The notes below the pieces were generated by a model. That model ran no database searches. It was not told the origin of the DNA and worked only from the letters and a program-made list of their open reading frames with translations. Below are positions 45,185-55,031 of a stretch of DNA of 64,000 nucleotides, piece after piece. The stretch is taken from the NCBI GenBank assembly GCA_964536835.1, contig CAZIAZ010000003.1, positions 1-64,000 on the forward strand, written 5' to 3'. Every line of letters starts with the position of its first letter. Positions within the stretch are counted from its first letter, which is position 1. Source of the DNA: DAONFI01 sp035403485. GTDB lineage: Bacteria; Planctomycetota; Phycisphaerae; SM23-33. Made by a program: the position numbers and the translations under genes.

Positions 45185-46366
45185 CTACTGGCCTTCATCC
45201 AGCAGGGCTGAGTATTTTTCTGGACATACCGCCTCCCTCAGCCGTGCCGCCACCATATGCCAGTTAAACGCTCTGCTTGCAAGCAGAGCTCTCGCCGACA
45301 GCTTCTGCCTGAGTGTGTCATTATACAGCAACTCCAGTATCGCCTGCGAGAGTTCTTTGGGATTTTCCCGCACTAATATGTCTTCGCCGTCTCTTACGTC
45401 AATGCCTTCGACGGCCATGGGCGTCGCCGCCACAGCCGTGCCGCTGGCCCATGCCTCCAGGAGTTTGTTCTTTATTCCAGTGCCGGAGACCATCGGCAGA
45501 CATACCGCGTCGGCAGACCATAAAAAAGGTCTGACGTCGTCGACCGTGCCGGTTACCTGTACGTTGTAACCGTCTAACGCTAGTACATCTTCAACAGGAT
45601 TTGCGCCTACGAGCTGTATCTGTACTTCGGGACATTTTTCGACAATGTACGGCAATATTTTTTTCACCAGGTATTCCGCAGCGAGGATATTGTTGATATT
45701 GTCCATTACGCCCAGAAACACCACTTTCGGCCGGCTTGGGGATTTTACGTATCCTGAGGGCCGTGCAAAATATTCAGCATCCACACCGTTCGACGAGACC
45801 ATGACCTCCGTCGCAGGGTTGCGCTCCTTGAAACTTGTGGCGTCATAATCCGAAACCAGTGTGAACATGTCAATCTTTTCGAGGAACATCTGTTCGTATC
45901 GCGGATAACGGGCGATGAAATTGACCTGTTGGAAAAATCGCTTGACGTTCATGCTGGTTATGTTCCGGCGGCGATATTCCAGAATCGGGTCGTCTATGAG
46001 GTCAGCCAGGACGTAGGGTGATTTTCTGGCTTCAGGTGAATATTGCAGAGTGCCCGGCCCGGCCAGCACTGTTACGTCGTAATACGGCGAATGGAAATCG
46101 ACAGCCTTGGCCAATGACTGTTCGAATATGAAAGGACTCATCATATAACGGCCGGGGCCTTTATCTTTCCGCTGACTGGAGTCAGTTGGGAGAAAAATCG
46201 CGCCGCTCTGTTCGAACATGCCGGCGAATTCCGTCTCAGGCGGAAAACTCGTCACCGCCACGGTATCGCCGAGTTGACATAACTCTTTTGCGATATTGAA
46301 CAATCTCAGCCACAGGCCGTTCGCAAGAGGCCATGGATACCGTGTTGTAACAAACATCCAACGCAT
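45185..46366 (-). CDS. Glycosyltransferase, GT4 (stp1/PEP-CTERM-associated type)
   Basis: This 393-residue GT-B transferase opens MRWMFVTTRYPWPLANGLWL, close to the start of the sugar transferases associated with EpsH/PEP-CTERM loci (TIGR03087). The middle segment VSSNGVDAEYFARP and the C-terminal VSGTGIKNKLLEAWASGTAV carry the donor-binding features. It begins 11 bp after the GT9 gene ends. The sugar donor is unknown. Confidence 0.85.
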   Translation of the reverse strand: MRWMFVTTRYPWPLANGLWLRLFNIAKELCQLGDTVAVTSFPPETEFAGMFEQSGAIFLPTDSSQRKDKGPGRYMMSPFIFEQSLAKAVDFHSPYYDVTVLAGPGTLQYSPEARKSPYVLADLIDDPILEYRRRNITSMNVKRFFQQVNFIARYPRYEQMFLEKIDMFTLVSDYDATSFKERNPATEVMVSSNGVDAEYFARPSGYVKSPSRPKVVFLGVMDNINNILAAEYLVKKILPYIVEKCPEVQIQLVGANPVEDVLALDGYNVQVTGTVDDVRPFLWSADAVCLPMVSGTGIKNKLLEAWASGTAVAATPMAVEGIDVRDGEDILVRENPKELSQAILELLYNDTLRQKLSARALLASRAFNWHMVAARLREAVCPEKYSALLDEGQ

Positions 46367-46377
46367 ATAGAATCAAC

Positions 46378-47514
46378 CTATTGCAGACGGTTCTGTTTTC
46401 TGCCGCACCTGTCCATGACACGGCCGGCTGTTTCTATTATCATGCCACTGTCTATGACGTCCATGCAGTTGGGCTTGATATCGCACGTGCGTCTGTAACA
46501 CGGGCCGCATGGATGTGTGGAAACAATTTTTTCGCCGAGGCCGTAAAGTTCTATCTCCTGGGGGCACGTCGGGCCGAAGAGAACCACCAGCGGTATCCGG
46601 CGGGCAATTGCCACGTGCATGGCCAGCGTATCGCCGGTTATCAGCATGTCGCAACAGCTTATCAGTGCGACGAATTGTTTTTCTGAATTGTCGGATTGCG
46701 TTCTGAAGGCTTTGCCGCCCAGATGGTCGGCTATCCATTCCTTGTCCGTCTCTTCATCCGGGCCGCCCAGCAGGACTACCTGCCAGCCGATGTTTATCAT
46801 GCGCCTGGCGATTTCGACCCACTTTTCCCGCGACGGAGCCTTGTTCGCGAATGTGCGGGATGAGCCCACGTTAAGCGCAATGACCGGCATGCCCGTGGTG
46901 CGGACAGTTACGAGCGTCTCGCGAGCCTGCCGTACGTCCTCTTCGCTGCAATACAGTTCATAAGGCGTATGGTCGTAATCAAGGCCGATGGCTTCATGTA
47001 TGAGCTGAGGGTAGCTTTTGACGTTTTTGCGGAATTTAAGGTCGTCATCCACGCCGAGGCGGAAATAATATTCAGCCTCCTTGTTGGCGTATGTGGCCGT
47101 GCCGTACTCGCCTAGTATCATGCCGCGTTTGTCAGGCGAGTTGAGGGCATTGCAGAGGGCGGCTGGCTGGCGTTCTTTGTCGAGTGATAAAACCATGTCG
47201 AATTTTTCGTAAAAAAGCGGAAACACGTTTTCGGCGTTGAACTCGAACAGACGGTCTATCATCGGATGGCCCTGGAGTATGCGTACGCCGTTGTCGCGGG
47301 AAACCCATGTTATCTGAGAGTCAGGATATTTTTTTCTGAGCGTCGGCAGAAGACATGCCGTGCGAACCACGTCGCCCAGTGCGCCCAGCTTGATAATCAG
47401 TATGCGTCTGCCGACCGGAGCGTAATGTTCGCAAGTGCAGACGGTTCGGAACTTGCAGGGCCTGTCGCCTATGAAATGCCGGCAATCGAATCTCAATTTA
47501 TTTTTATCTGTCAT
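46378..47514 (-). CDS. Glycosyltransferase family 9 (heptosyltransferase-like)
   Basis: This 378-residue protein matches GT9 enzymes, which transfer heptose or related sugars. The hallmark ILIIKLGALGDVVRTACLL is near residues 38-56. The donor site ITGDTLAMHVAIARRIPLV and FGPTCPQE follow near 280-310. The N-terminal 35 residues contain three cysteines and, together with the C-terminal PCGPCYRRTC, suggest a metal or disulfide site, seen in some GT9 proteins. I chose the ATG at 47514; the frame also extends to a TTG at 47526. Confidence 0.9.
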   Translation of the reverse strand: MTDKNKLRFDCRHFIGDRPCKFRTVCTCEHYAPVGRRILIIKLGALGDVVRTACLLPTLRKKYPDSQITWVSRDNGVRILQGHPMIDRLFEFNAENVFPLFYEKFDMVLSLDKERQPAALCNALNSPDKRGMILGEYGTATYANKEAEYYFRLGVDDDLKFRKNVKSYPQLIHEAIGLDYDHTPYELYCSEEDVRQARETLVTVRTTGMPVIALNVGSSRTFANKAPSREKWVEIARRMINIGWQVVLLGGPDEETDKEWIADHLGGKAFRTQSDNSEKQFVALISCCDMLITGDTLAMHVAIARRIPLVVLFGPTCPQEIELYGLGEKIVSTHPCGPCYRRTCDIKPNCMDVIDSGMIIETAGRVMDRCGRKQNRLQ

Positions 47515-47529
47515 CAATACTCGCAATCG

Positions 47530-48651
47530 TCATTTCATTACCAGCGTTTCGACGGCGGTAACGTAATTTTCGACGCACCTGTTCCACGTGAACTCTTTTA
47601 CCCGCGAAAGGCCTCTGTCGACGAGAGATTCCCGCAGGCTGGCATCGGCCATAATTCTTCTCATGGCATGTGTTATGGCGTCGGTATCCTGCGGGTCCAC
47701 GAAGACAGCGGCATCGCCGGCAACTTCCGGCAGCGACGTGGCATTGCCGGCCAGTACCGGCGTACGGCAGGTGAATGCGTCCAGTATCGGCAAACCGAAG
47801 CCTTCATACAGCGATACGTAACAAAGGGCATCTGCGGCACTGAGGAGCGCAGATATATCCTCCTCCGGTGCGAAACCATGCAGAATGCAACTTTGCCGAA
47901 TCCTGTAATCGTCGAGCAGCACGGAGAATTCCTGCATGGCCGGCTTGTTAAGGCCGACTATCAGCAGGCTGAATTCGTTTCTCAACTCAGCCGGCAGATT
48001 CTTCCATGCCTCGATGATTCGATGCGTATTTTTTCGTCCGTCGCGTGCACCGAACGACAGGAAAAAACGTCTGCCAGCCGGCAGTGCGTATTTTTCGCGA
48101 ATTTTAGTCAGTTCGGCGGCGTCTTCGATGAACCGGCAGCCGGTGTCCGGCGCCCAGTGATTCACTACAATTTTATCGGCAAAATCGCCGAATTCGTTGA
48201 GTATCTGCTGCCTGGAAAATTCGCTCGGCGTAAAAACCAGTCGGGCCCGCTTAATGCCGCGAGCTACGTTTTTCCGCCACCATTTCGCGTATCTCCTGTC
48301 GGGACAGTGCATTGGAATGATATCGTGTACGGTCAGAATCATCGGAATCATCGGCAGATACGGAGAAACGTTAGCCGGGCAGTGCAGTACGTCGGCATTT
48401 ATCGCCCTGGCGAGCAGCGGCAGACGTACGTGCAGCCACACATTCCAGCGATCGCCGATGATTTCACCGGTTTTTTGTCGAATATTCGCAATACCTTCAA
48501 AAGGATTCGGCTCATGCCTGTCGCGATGAATCATGACGAATTCCCACGATGGCCGTGCCTTTGCCGCATACAAGTAAAGGTCTATAAGATTTTTTCCAGT
48601 CCCCCGACGATTTGCCGCAAAAATCGTCCTGGCATCGAGGGCTATTCTCAT
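47530..48651 (-). CDS. Glycosyltransferase, GT4
   Basis: This 373-residue GT-B transferase starts MRIALDARTIFAANRRGTGK, typical of GT4 enzymes of the mannosyltransferase type. The donor-binding segment is SLYEGFGLPILDAFTCRTPV (about 280-299), with the E-x7-D variant of the family motif. The acceptor-side segment FTPSEFSRQQIL is also typical. Its start overlaps the stop of the upstream transferase by 4 bp. Confidence 0.92.
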   Translation of the reverse strand: MRIALDARTIFAANRRGTGKNLIDLYLYAAKARPSWEFVMIHRDRHEPNPFEGIANIRQKTGEIIGDRWNVWLHVRLPLLARAINADVLHCPANVSPYLPMIPMILTVHDIIPMHCPDRRYAKWWRKNVARGIKRARLVFTPSEFSRQQILNEFGDFADKIVVNHWAPDTGCRFIEDAAELTKIREKYALPAGRRFFLSFGARDGRKNTHRIIEAWKNLPAELRNEFSLLIVGLNKPAMQEFSVLLDDYRIRQSCILHGFAPEEDISALLSAADALCYVSLYEGFGLPILDAFTCRTPVLAGNATSLPEVAGDAAVFVDPQDTDAITHAMRRIMADASLRESLVDRGLSRVKEFTWNRCVENYVTAVETLVMK

Positions 48652-49808
48652 CTAAATGCTCCTTCGACTGCGTTTACGTAATTGTTCCAATTAAGTATAA
48701 TATGTTCTCTTTTTTGTGCTGATTTGCCCATTTCGGGGAGTTTTTCTCTGTTTTCAATGGCTATGCGCATAGCGTTGTATAGCCCGTCGGGGTTCTCAAG
48801 GTCGTATAACCAGCCTTGTCTTTTGTCGTTAATCATGTATTCCATTGAGCTTGTGACTTTGGGCCAATGATTTTCAGGGCCTAATACCGGCAGGGCAAAA
48901 CTCATTGCCTCGCTGCATACGAAAGGTAATGCATCGTACCATGCGGCGTGTATGAACAGATCCGCTGCGCCGTACAGCTCCGGCATGTCGTCTCGTTGTC
49001 CCAGGAATTGAACTCTTTTTTCAAGTCCGAGTTTCGCTGTTTTTTTTAGCAGTTCCGCTTTTTGTGGGCCGTCGCCGGCAATCCACAGCCATACGTCATC
49101 GCGTTTCAGCCTGGCGAGCGACTCTATAATCCAACCCACATTTTTGTTGGCATCGAGACTGCCGGCGCAGAGCATCAGGAAAGCGTTTTGCGGGGTGGAG
49201 AGTTTTTCGCGCATTTCACTGCGGGTAGCGCGGGGCAGGCGACCGGCGTGTACGCTGCCGTGAGGACATATGACAGCCTTGTCTTCGTCGAAAGAGGCCA
49301 GCGACATTGCGTCCTTCAGCATTACTGGACTTTGAAAAATGATTCTGTCGCTGTTCAGGAGAGCTTTTCTTTCCTGAAAACCTATCGAATATCTGTCCAG
49401 CCGTGCCCAGAAATCCGGCTGCGGATTCGTGAATTTAAGACAGTGCATCAGCAGGCACGGAAACAGGAATACCCGCCTTACGTCGGGCCAGACTTTTTGG
49501 GCGGCATTCATCATATAAACGGATACGCCGACGAATACGTCCGGTTTTTCATGCCGGGCCAGCACTTTGGCTATGCGCGAGCTTCGGCCGATTGACGGTA
49601 CGCGCCAGAATTTTCCCGATGGCGCATAAAAATATTCCACGGGTATGGATTCGTATTCATCGCAGCCGGTTTTATCCGCACTGTCTGCGCGCGACAGCAT
49701 GGCCACGTGGTAGCCGCGGGATTTCAATGCGACTGCGATATTTTTAGCTACGGTCGCTCCGCCTCCCCCGTTGCGAAGATCGGTATAACATGCCACTATA
49801 ATCTTCAT
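48648..49808 (-). CDS. Glycosyltransferase, GT4
   Basis: This transferase of 386 residues begins MKIIVACYTDLRNGGGGATV, with the Gly-rich loop of GT4 enzymes. The donor half carries GSLDANKNVGWIIESL and HAAWYDALPFVCSEAMSFAL with an E-x7-E-like motif. AGAGGA lies six bases before the ATG at 49808. Its 3' end overlaps the next gene by 4 bp. Confidence 0.9.
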   Translation of the reverse strand: MKIIVACYTDLRNGGGGATVAKNIAVALKSRGYHVAMLSRADSADKTGCDEYESIPVEYFYAPSGKFWRVPSIGRSSRIAKVLARHEKPDVFVGVSVYMMNAAQKVWPDVRRVFLFPCLLMHCLKFTNPQPDFWARLDRYSIGFQERKALLNSDRIIFQSPVMLKDAMSLASFDEDKAVICPHGSVHAGRLPRATRSEMREKLSTPQNAFLMLCAGSLDANKNVGWIIESLARLKRDDVWLWIAGDGPQKAELLKKTAKLGLEKRVQFLGQRDDMPELYGAADLFIHAAWYDALPFVCSEAMSFALPVLGPENHWPKVTSSMEYMINDKRQGWLYDLENPDGLYNAMRIAIENREKLPEMGKSAQKREHIILNWNNYVNAVEGAFR

Positions 49809-49843
49809 CAACGTCCTCTGCTAGAAGATACAGTCTCTTCGGG

Positions 49844-51088
49844 TCAACCTCCGGTATCTGTTATATCGTCAAGAATGCTGCACAACTTTAACGTCAGCGA
49901 TGTTGCCTCGAACTGGTTCAGGGCATCTTCGCTGACCTCCGCGACAAGCCGGCCTTCCTTCCATAAATTGAATGATTCGAGCAGCAGTTCCGCCATTTCC
50001 GCCGGCTTGCGAGACGAAATGAATCTGCAATTACAGATTTTTTTGACGATATCCGCATTGCAGCTTTTTTTGGGCATTGTGCCGATGATGGGCCGCCGCA
50101 TGGCGAGATATTCGTAAGTTTTGGAACATATGATAATGTCGGTGTTTCCGTTGACCGGCACTTCCAGCCAGAATGCGTCGGCGGCTGCGACCATTTTTAA
50201 TGCGTTGCATTGCGGAACTCGCGGGAAAAGTTCCACGCCTGAAATGTCTTTTTCGTCGCCTTGATAGCCGACCCAGCGGAAGATGAAGCGATGCGCAAAA
50301 TCGGCGTCAAGTTCGCGGGCTATTCGTATTGCACTGAAAAGTTCGGCGTGGTTTTCATAACTCTGACCCATCATGGCGACCATGAATCTGCCGTCGTTGC
50401 GTGGCTGAGCCGTCGGGATATCTTCGTCGTGAAAACCGTTCTGTATGCAGGTTATTTTTGCCGCGTCCAGTGGATATCGCTGTCGGAGTTTTTCTGCCGC
50501 CAGCGGCGTTATGGGCGTAACGGCGGCGGCATGGTGAATCGCCGACGCTTCGATTCTGCGGGCAATCATATTCCGCAGCCCCTTGTATTCGTATAAAAAA
50601 TTGTTCGTCCACTCATCGCGCATATCCAGGATTACGGGTACTTTGGCATCTCTGGCGAGTCTTTCGGCGATGCAGAGGTAAGTCTGCGGCGACGAGGTGA
50701 CCCACACGGCGTCGATGTTGCCGGAGCGGATGAGTCGTCGGGCTTCTTTTACGAGCGGCCAATACCATCGGTTTACGAAAGTGTGCGGGTCAGGGAAAGA
50801 AAAATATCGTCGCGTCCGCCACAGCAGGCCGGCCTGCACCTTCTTTCTCAGCGATTCCGGATAGAGCGGTCGCGTCATTATGCCGAGTAAATTTTCGTCG
50901 CAGGGTTTTATGCGGGTCACGTCAAACTCGTCGTCAGAGATTTTTTCGTCGGTTTTTCCCTTGTCTGACGTGAGAATCTCGGCTCGCCAGCCGAAATCTT
51001 TGAGATGTTGGGCGAAACGCAATGGCCGCAGGGCGCCGACGGCGGTGTCGGGTCGGAAATAGTGGCATATCATCATCAGCGTCTTCAT
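49844..51088 (-). CDS. Glycosyltransferase, GT4-like
   Basis: The 414-residue product starts MKTLMMICHYFRPDTAVGAL and contains DAVWVTSSPQTYL and ILDMRDEWTNNFLYEYKG, as in WbuB-type and related GT4 enzymes. The donor segment is CSKTYEYLAMRRPIIGTMPK (about 318-337). The ATG at 51088 overlaps the flippase stop codon (ATGA). No donor can be named. Confidence 0.88.
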   Translation of the reverse strand: MKTLMMICHYFRPDTAVGALRPLRFAQHLKDFGWRAEILTSDKGKTDEKISDDEFDVTRIKPCDENLLGIMTRPLYPESLRKKVQAGLLWRTRRYFSFPDPHTFVNRWYWPLVKEARRLIRSGNIDAVWVTSSPQTYLCIAERLARDAKVPVILDMRDEWTNNFLYEYKGLRNMIARRIEASAIHHAAAVTPITPLAAEKLRQRYPLDAAKITCIQNGFHDEDIPTAQPRNDGRFMVAMMGQSYENHAELFSAIRIARELDADFAHRFIFRWVGYQGDEKDISGVELFPRVPQCNALKMVAAADAFWLEVPVNGNTDIIICSKTYEYLAMRRPIIGTMPKKSCNADIVKKICNCRFISSRKPAEMAELLLESFNLWKEGRLVAEVSEDALNQFEATSLTLKLCSILDDITDTGG

Positions 51089-52656
51089 TGCGGTTTCCTT
51101 TTGTTTTTCCACGGCAGTATGGAGCTGAGTTCCGTGACGAGTATTTCCCGCTCATGCGTATTGAATCCGAGAAACCACGAAATCAGCATTGCGCCGACGG
51201 TATAGAACAGTAGGCCGAACCCGAATCTCAGCCAGCCGTCCCAGAATGCGCCGAAATATTTTGCACTGTCGATAGCCAGGCTTTTCGCCGCGTAACCGAA
51301 TATCAGCATGCCAGCCAGCGAGAGCAGCCACCGTAGAACATTCGTCGTGAAAAATCTGCGAATCGACCCATGCACCCACCTGTGCAGGAGAATCGCTATG
51401 ATTACGTTGAATATGACCATCGGCACAAGCGTTCCCAACGCCACGCCTTCTATTCCCATACCGCACAGGAGAATGAAAATCAGCGTGAGTATGAGGTTCA
51501 TGCCAGCCTGCAGCAGCGTTATGAGTGCACCGACTTTGATATGGCCCAGCCCGCTTATGATGCTGCCGCCGATTCGTACGGCCATGGCGGTATATTGCGG
51601 CACTACCAGCAGCACTAGCACCCACTTGCTCTGCCAGAATTTCTCGCCCCAGAACAGGGCCATGAATTTGGGCCCGAAAAACATCAGGCCGGTAAAGAAC
51701 GGTATCGCAAAAAACATCGTAAGTTTCGAGCCCCATTTCAGCATCAGTTGAAGCGAGGCGAAATCATTGCGGCTGGACATCTTGATGGTGCGAGGCGTGA
51801 GCACTTCGGTAACCTGGCCGACGAAATTGCGGCTGTGGTCAATAAGCGTCAGCGGTATGCTGTAGAGCGTGACGAATACCGCCGAGTGCATAGTTGCGCC
51901 TATTACGATGATGTCGGTGAAATATAGCAGCTTCGTGGCGATAGCCGACAGAAACGCCCAGAAACTGAAGCCGAAAAGTTCTTTGAATCGCAACATGTTC
52001 GCCAGCGACGGCCGTACGTAAAGCGGCGGATAGACCCTGTGGCCGATGACGAAAAACACCGTCACTGCGACGAGATTGGAAATCACCTGCACCATGGCCA
52101 GCTGTACGATGCCGCCGCCGTTTTTCATGACTATCACAGTGCCCGCCGCCCTAACTCCGAGCACGACCAGGTTCGTGACGTTGAACAGGTCGAAGCGTTC
52201 CTGGCTGATGACCGCCAGCGAATACGGAGACGCCAGAAATCCCAGCCACAGATTTGCGCCCGTCAGGAGCATTGCATAGAAACAGCCGTCGGCAAGGCTT
52301 TGCGGCACGCTGCGTTGAAACAGCCAGCAGAAATTTTCGCCTATGAACCATGATGCCACGAATATCGGAATGCCCAGAAACACAAAAAAAGTCATCGACG
52401 TGCTTATCACTTCGTTGACTTTTCGCGTCTCGCCCTTGCCCTGGTAAAAATTTATGAATCGGCCGAGGCCGTTACGCAGGCCTATGTCCGCCAGACCCAT
52501 GTAACCCGTGACGGAAACAATCAGCGACCATACGCCGAAAAGTTCCTCGCCGAGTGACCGAACCACCAGCCGCGAAAGGTACATCAATATGATGAAATTC
52601 GCGGCGTAGCCGACCCAGCTTGCGGAAAGATTTTTGAGATGCCGTCCTGAACCCAT
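51085..52656 (-). CDS. Wzx-type oligosaccharide flippase
   Basis: This 523-residue membrane protein has about 12-14 hydrophobic helices and the plan of MOP-superfamily polysaccharide flippases. The start NLSASWVGYAANFIILMYLS and the GLADIGLRNGLGRFI loop (about 54-68) are typical. It should move the lipid-linked glycan across the inner membrane to the O-ligase. Its presence shows that this locus uses the Wzx-dependent rather than the ABC-transporter route. Confidence 0.9.
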   Translation of the reverse strand: MGSGRHLKNLSASWVGYAANFIILMYLSRLVVRSLGEELFGVWSLIVSVTGYMGLADIGLRNGLGRFINFYQGKGETRKVNEVISTSMTFFVFLGIPIFVASWFIGENFCWLFQRSVPQSLADGCFYAMLLTGANLWLGFLASPYSLAVISQERFDLFNVTNLVVLGVRAAGTVIVMKNGGGIVQLAMVQVISNLVAVTVFFVIGHRVYPPLYVRPSLANMLRFKELFGFSFWAFLSAIATKLLYFTDIIVIGATMHSAVFVTLYSIPLTLIDHSRNFVGQVTEVLTPRTIKMSSRNDFASLQLMLKWGSKLTMFFAIPFFTGLMFFGPKFMALFWGEKFWQSKWVLVLLVVPQYTAMAVRIGGSIISGLGHIKVGALITLLQAGMNLILTLIFILLCGMGIEGVALGTLVPMVIFNVIIAILLHRWVHGSIRRFFTTNVLRWLLSLAGMLIFGYAAKSLAIDSAKYFGAFWDGWLRFGFGLLFYTVGAMLISWFLGFNTHEREILVTELSSILPWKNKRKPQ

Positions 52657-53817
52657 TTACTTTCCGCCTTTCATGAGATGTTCGCAGATGAGTTCGATTT
52701 TTGCCGGCCATGTTTCGTCAATCATCGCCCGTGAATATTTTTGGCGCATCGCCGGCGAATCTTTTATCGCGGCGTCGATAGCCCGTTCAAATTCATCCGC
52801 GCCGCTCGCGAGCCGCACAAGGCCTTTTTCTGCGTATCGTCTGACTTCGGGCATGGGCGACGAAACCACCGGCAGGCCGGCTGCGAGGTATTCGCGAAGT
52901 TTTATAGGATTGGCGGCTGCGGTGAGCTCGTTCATTTGGAACGGTATTATGCCCACGTCGAAAGCGCGGCAGTATGCAGGCAGCTCTTTATAGCTTTTTC
53001 TGCCGAGGAAATGCATGTTGTGAAATTTTCGATATTCGTCAATATTCATATTGGCGTCGCCAATCAGCACAAACTGCCACTCAGTGCGGCGGCTGGCGAT
53101 AATCGCCAGCATTTTAATATCGACCCAGTCCCGCAGAAGGCCGAAAAACCCTATTCGCGGCTGCGGTATCTCTGCAACGTCGTGCGGCAGCGGCAGTGGG
53201 GCGTCGTCGTTTGCCGCCGCGGCGAAATGACTGTAATCGACGCCGTGTGGAACAAGCAGCGTATTGGGATTGTCTTTTATCCTGTCGTCGTAAAGATTCT
53301 GCGATGTGGCGACGACAAGGTCGCTACGGCGGCATAATGCCTGTTCGTCGCGTCTGACCTGGTTCGGGTCGTAGCCGGTAAAATGCGCAAAATCATCGAC
53401 GCAATAATAGATGACCTTTTCCGGATGGAGCGAGTCGATGCAATATGCCACATCCGGCGCGAAAGACCACACATGGAGCGGCCTGCCGGCTGCGATTTGA
53501 TGTACGGCGCGGCGTATCTGCCATCCGAGCAGTATCCGGTTGATTTTTTTTGCAGCCTTGCTGGCTGGAAACGGCAGAACCAGCGGCGTCAGAACGAAAA
53601 GATTTTTTCGCATTTCCTTGATGCCGCCGAAAACCTGCGAAAGTTTTTTGAGGATGTAGCGTGCATCGTCAGCCGTCGCCGACGGCGTGCGGGAAGCGTG
53701 ATAGTTTACCCATAGTACCACGTTGTGTTCAGCCAGGATATGCGCCACGTGATGTTTGCTCGTCGGCGGGGCATCGTAACCGCTGGCGAAACAGACTATG
53801 ACTCGGTTTTCTATCAT
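52657..53817 (-). CDS. Glycosyltransferase (TuaH-like)
   Basis: This 386-residue GT-B transferase resembles TuaH and related enzymes. VIYYCVDDFAHFTGY lies before a segment with DLVVATSQNLYDDRI, followed by LLVPHGVDYSHF. The C-terminal donor region is IPFQMNELTAAANPIKLREY, where the family has its P-x-K-[LV]-x-E-Y motif. The ATG at 53817 overlaps the upstream stop (ATGA); the longer open frame to 53961 lies inside the upstream gene and is not needed. Confidence 0.87.
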   Translation of the reverse strand: MIENRVIVCFASGYDAPPTSKHHVAHILAEHNVVLWVNYHASRTPSATADDARYILKKLSQVFGGIKEMRKNLFVLTPLVLPFPASKAAKKINRILLGWQIRRAVHQIAAGRPLHVWSFAPDVAYCIDSLHPEKVIYYCVDDFAHFTGYDPNQVRRDEQALCRRSDLVVATSQNLYDDRIKDNPNTLLVPHGVDYSHFAAAANDDAPLPLPHDVAEIPQPRIGFFGLLRDWVDIKMLAIIASRRTEWQFVLIGDANMNIDEYRKFHNMHFLGRKSYKELPAYCRAFDVGIIPFQMNELTAAANPIKLREYLAAGLPVVSSPMPEVRRYAEKGLVRLASGADEFERAIDAAIKDSPAMRQKYSRAMIDETWPAKIELICEHLMKGGK

Positions 53818-54998
53818 TCGACATCCTTGAGGCAGAGCGAGACAAAATCCTTCAGCCTCGCATGCCACGAATACTTCTCCAGAACGCACTGCCGGGCGGC
53901 ATAGCCCAGCATGTTTCGAACGTCTGCCTCCGAAAGTAAATATAACAATTTTTCGACCCATTGACCAGACGTTTCTGCAAGTTCCACGTCTTGGCCCTGC
54001 GTCACGTCCAGGCCGCTCATGGCTTGCGGGCTCACCACCACCGCCTTAGCCATGGACATTGCTTCAAGCACCTTGTTCTGTATGCCACGGCCGATATGCA
54101 GCGGACAGACGGATACTGCTGCCGCCTGAATGTACGGCCTTACGTCTACGACGTTGCCTGTGACCCGCACGCCTTCCATCATCGCCATGTCCCGCACGTT
54201 TTTTGAGGGATTTCGGCCGACGATGACGAAAATGGCGTTGTCGAATTTTTCGCGGATGCAGGGCAGGACTTCGGTTGCGAACCATTCGACGGCTTCGGCG
54301 TTGGGCCGGTAGTCCATCGAGCCGGTGAAGACCATTGCGTGTTCGCCCAGTCCCGTAATCGGCGACAGAAGCGACGGGTTGAAAAAATCTGCGTCCACGC
54401 CGTTGGCTGCCACGTGCAGATTGGGAATGCCGTCGCCTAGAATCTCAGCCTCTTCCCGCGATACCATCACCACGTCGTTACATTGCTCTACGCATTTTCT
54501 TTCCAGCCGCGCGACTCTGGATGATTCGATATTGAAAATCTTTTTCAGCGGCCAGGCTGTCCTGCATGCGTAGTCGGCCCACTTGGCCGAGTCGGCATCC
54601 ACAATGTCCATGATGCGTCTGGCGGCGTCGGCTTTCATTAGCAGGTTCAATACCGACGATGAATATCCCACGGCGACGTCGAACCGGCCGAGCCGTCTTA
54701 TTTTCCGGCCCGCCATGCAGGATGAAAAATATCCTTCCGATACGCTCCTGCCCATGATGAAGGAACACGCGCCGCGGACGAGTGCGCTGCGACGGACTAT
54801 GGGGAAGGTTTCAACGGCTGAACAGTATTCAGCGAGTTTTTTTGCGCTGGCGTAATCGTCGGCTCCTGCGCTGCCGGCGATTACGGTTACGTCAGAACCG
54901 TTTCGGGCCAGCTCGCATATTTCGTTGAACGCACGCACGCGTTCGCCCTTGTCGGGCGGGTACGGCATTCGATGCGCTATGTACAGCAGTCTCTTCAT
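53814..54998 (-). CDS. Sugar transferase of the PEP-CTERM/EpsH-associated (stp1) type
   Basis: The 394-residue protein opens KRLLYIAHRMPYPPDKGERV, the signature start of TIGR03087 transferases found in exosortase A loci. A second block, IMDIVDADSAKWADYA, and the ending RGIQNKVLEAMSMAKAVVVS with an E-x7-type donor motif also fit. It is placed directly after the FemAB gene, as in many XrtA loci. Confidence 0.88.
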   Translation of the reverse strand: MKRLLYIAHRMPYPPDKGERVRAFNEICELARNGSDVTVIAGSAGADDYASAKKLAEYCSAVETFPIVRRSALVRGACSFIMGRSVSEGYFSSCMAGRKIRRLGRFDVAVGYSSSVLNLLMKADAARRIMDIVDADSAKWADYACRTAWPLKKIFNIESSRVARLERKCVEQCNDVVMVSREEAEILGDGIPNLHVAANGVDADFFNPSLLSPITGLGEHAMVFTGSMDYRPNAEAVEWFATEVLPCIREKFDNAIFVIVGRNPSKNVRDMAMMEGVRVTGNVVDVRPYIQAAAVSVCPLHIGRGIQNKVLEAMSMAKAVVVSPQAMSGLDVTQGQDVELAETSGQWVEKLLYLLSEADVRNMLGYAARQCVLEKYSWHARLKDFVSLCLKDVE

Positions 54999-55031
54999 GG
55001 TTCGTTACCGTCTTGTCGGTTGGCGGCCTGT

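Noticed and set aside
52657..53961. A longer form of the TuaH-like transferase starting at 53961
   Set aside because: The extra 48 codons overlap the upstream gene and do not match the family. The ATGA overlap start at 53817 is a better fit.
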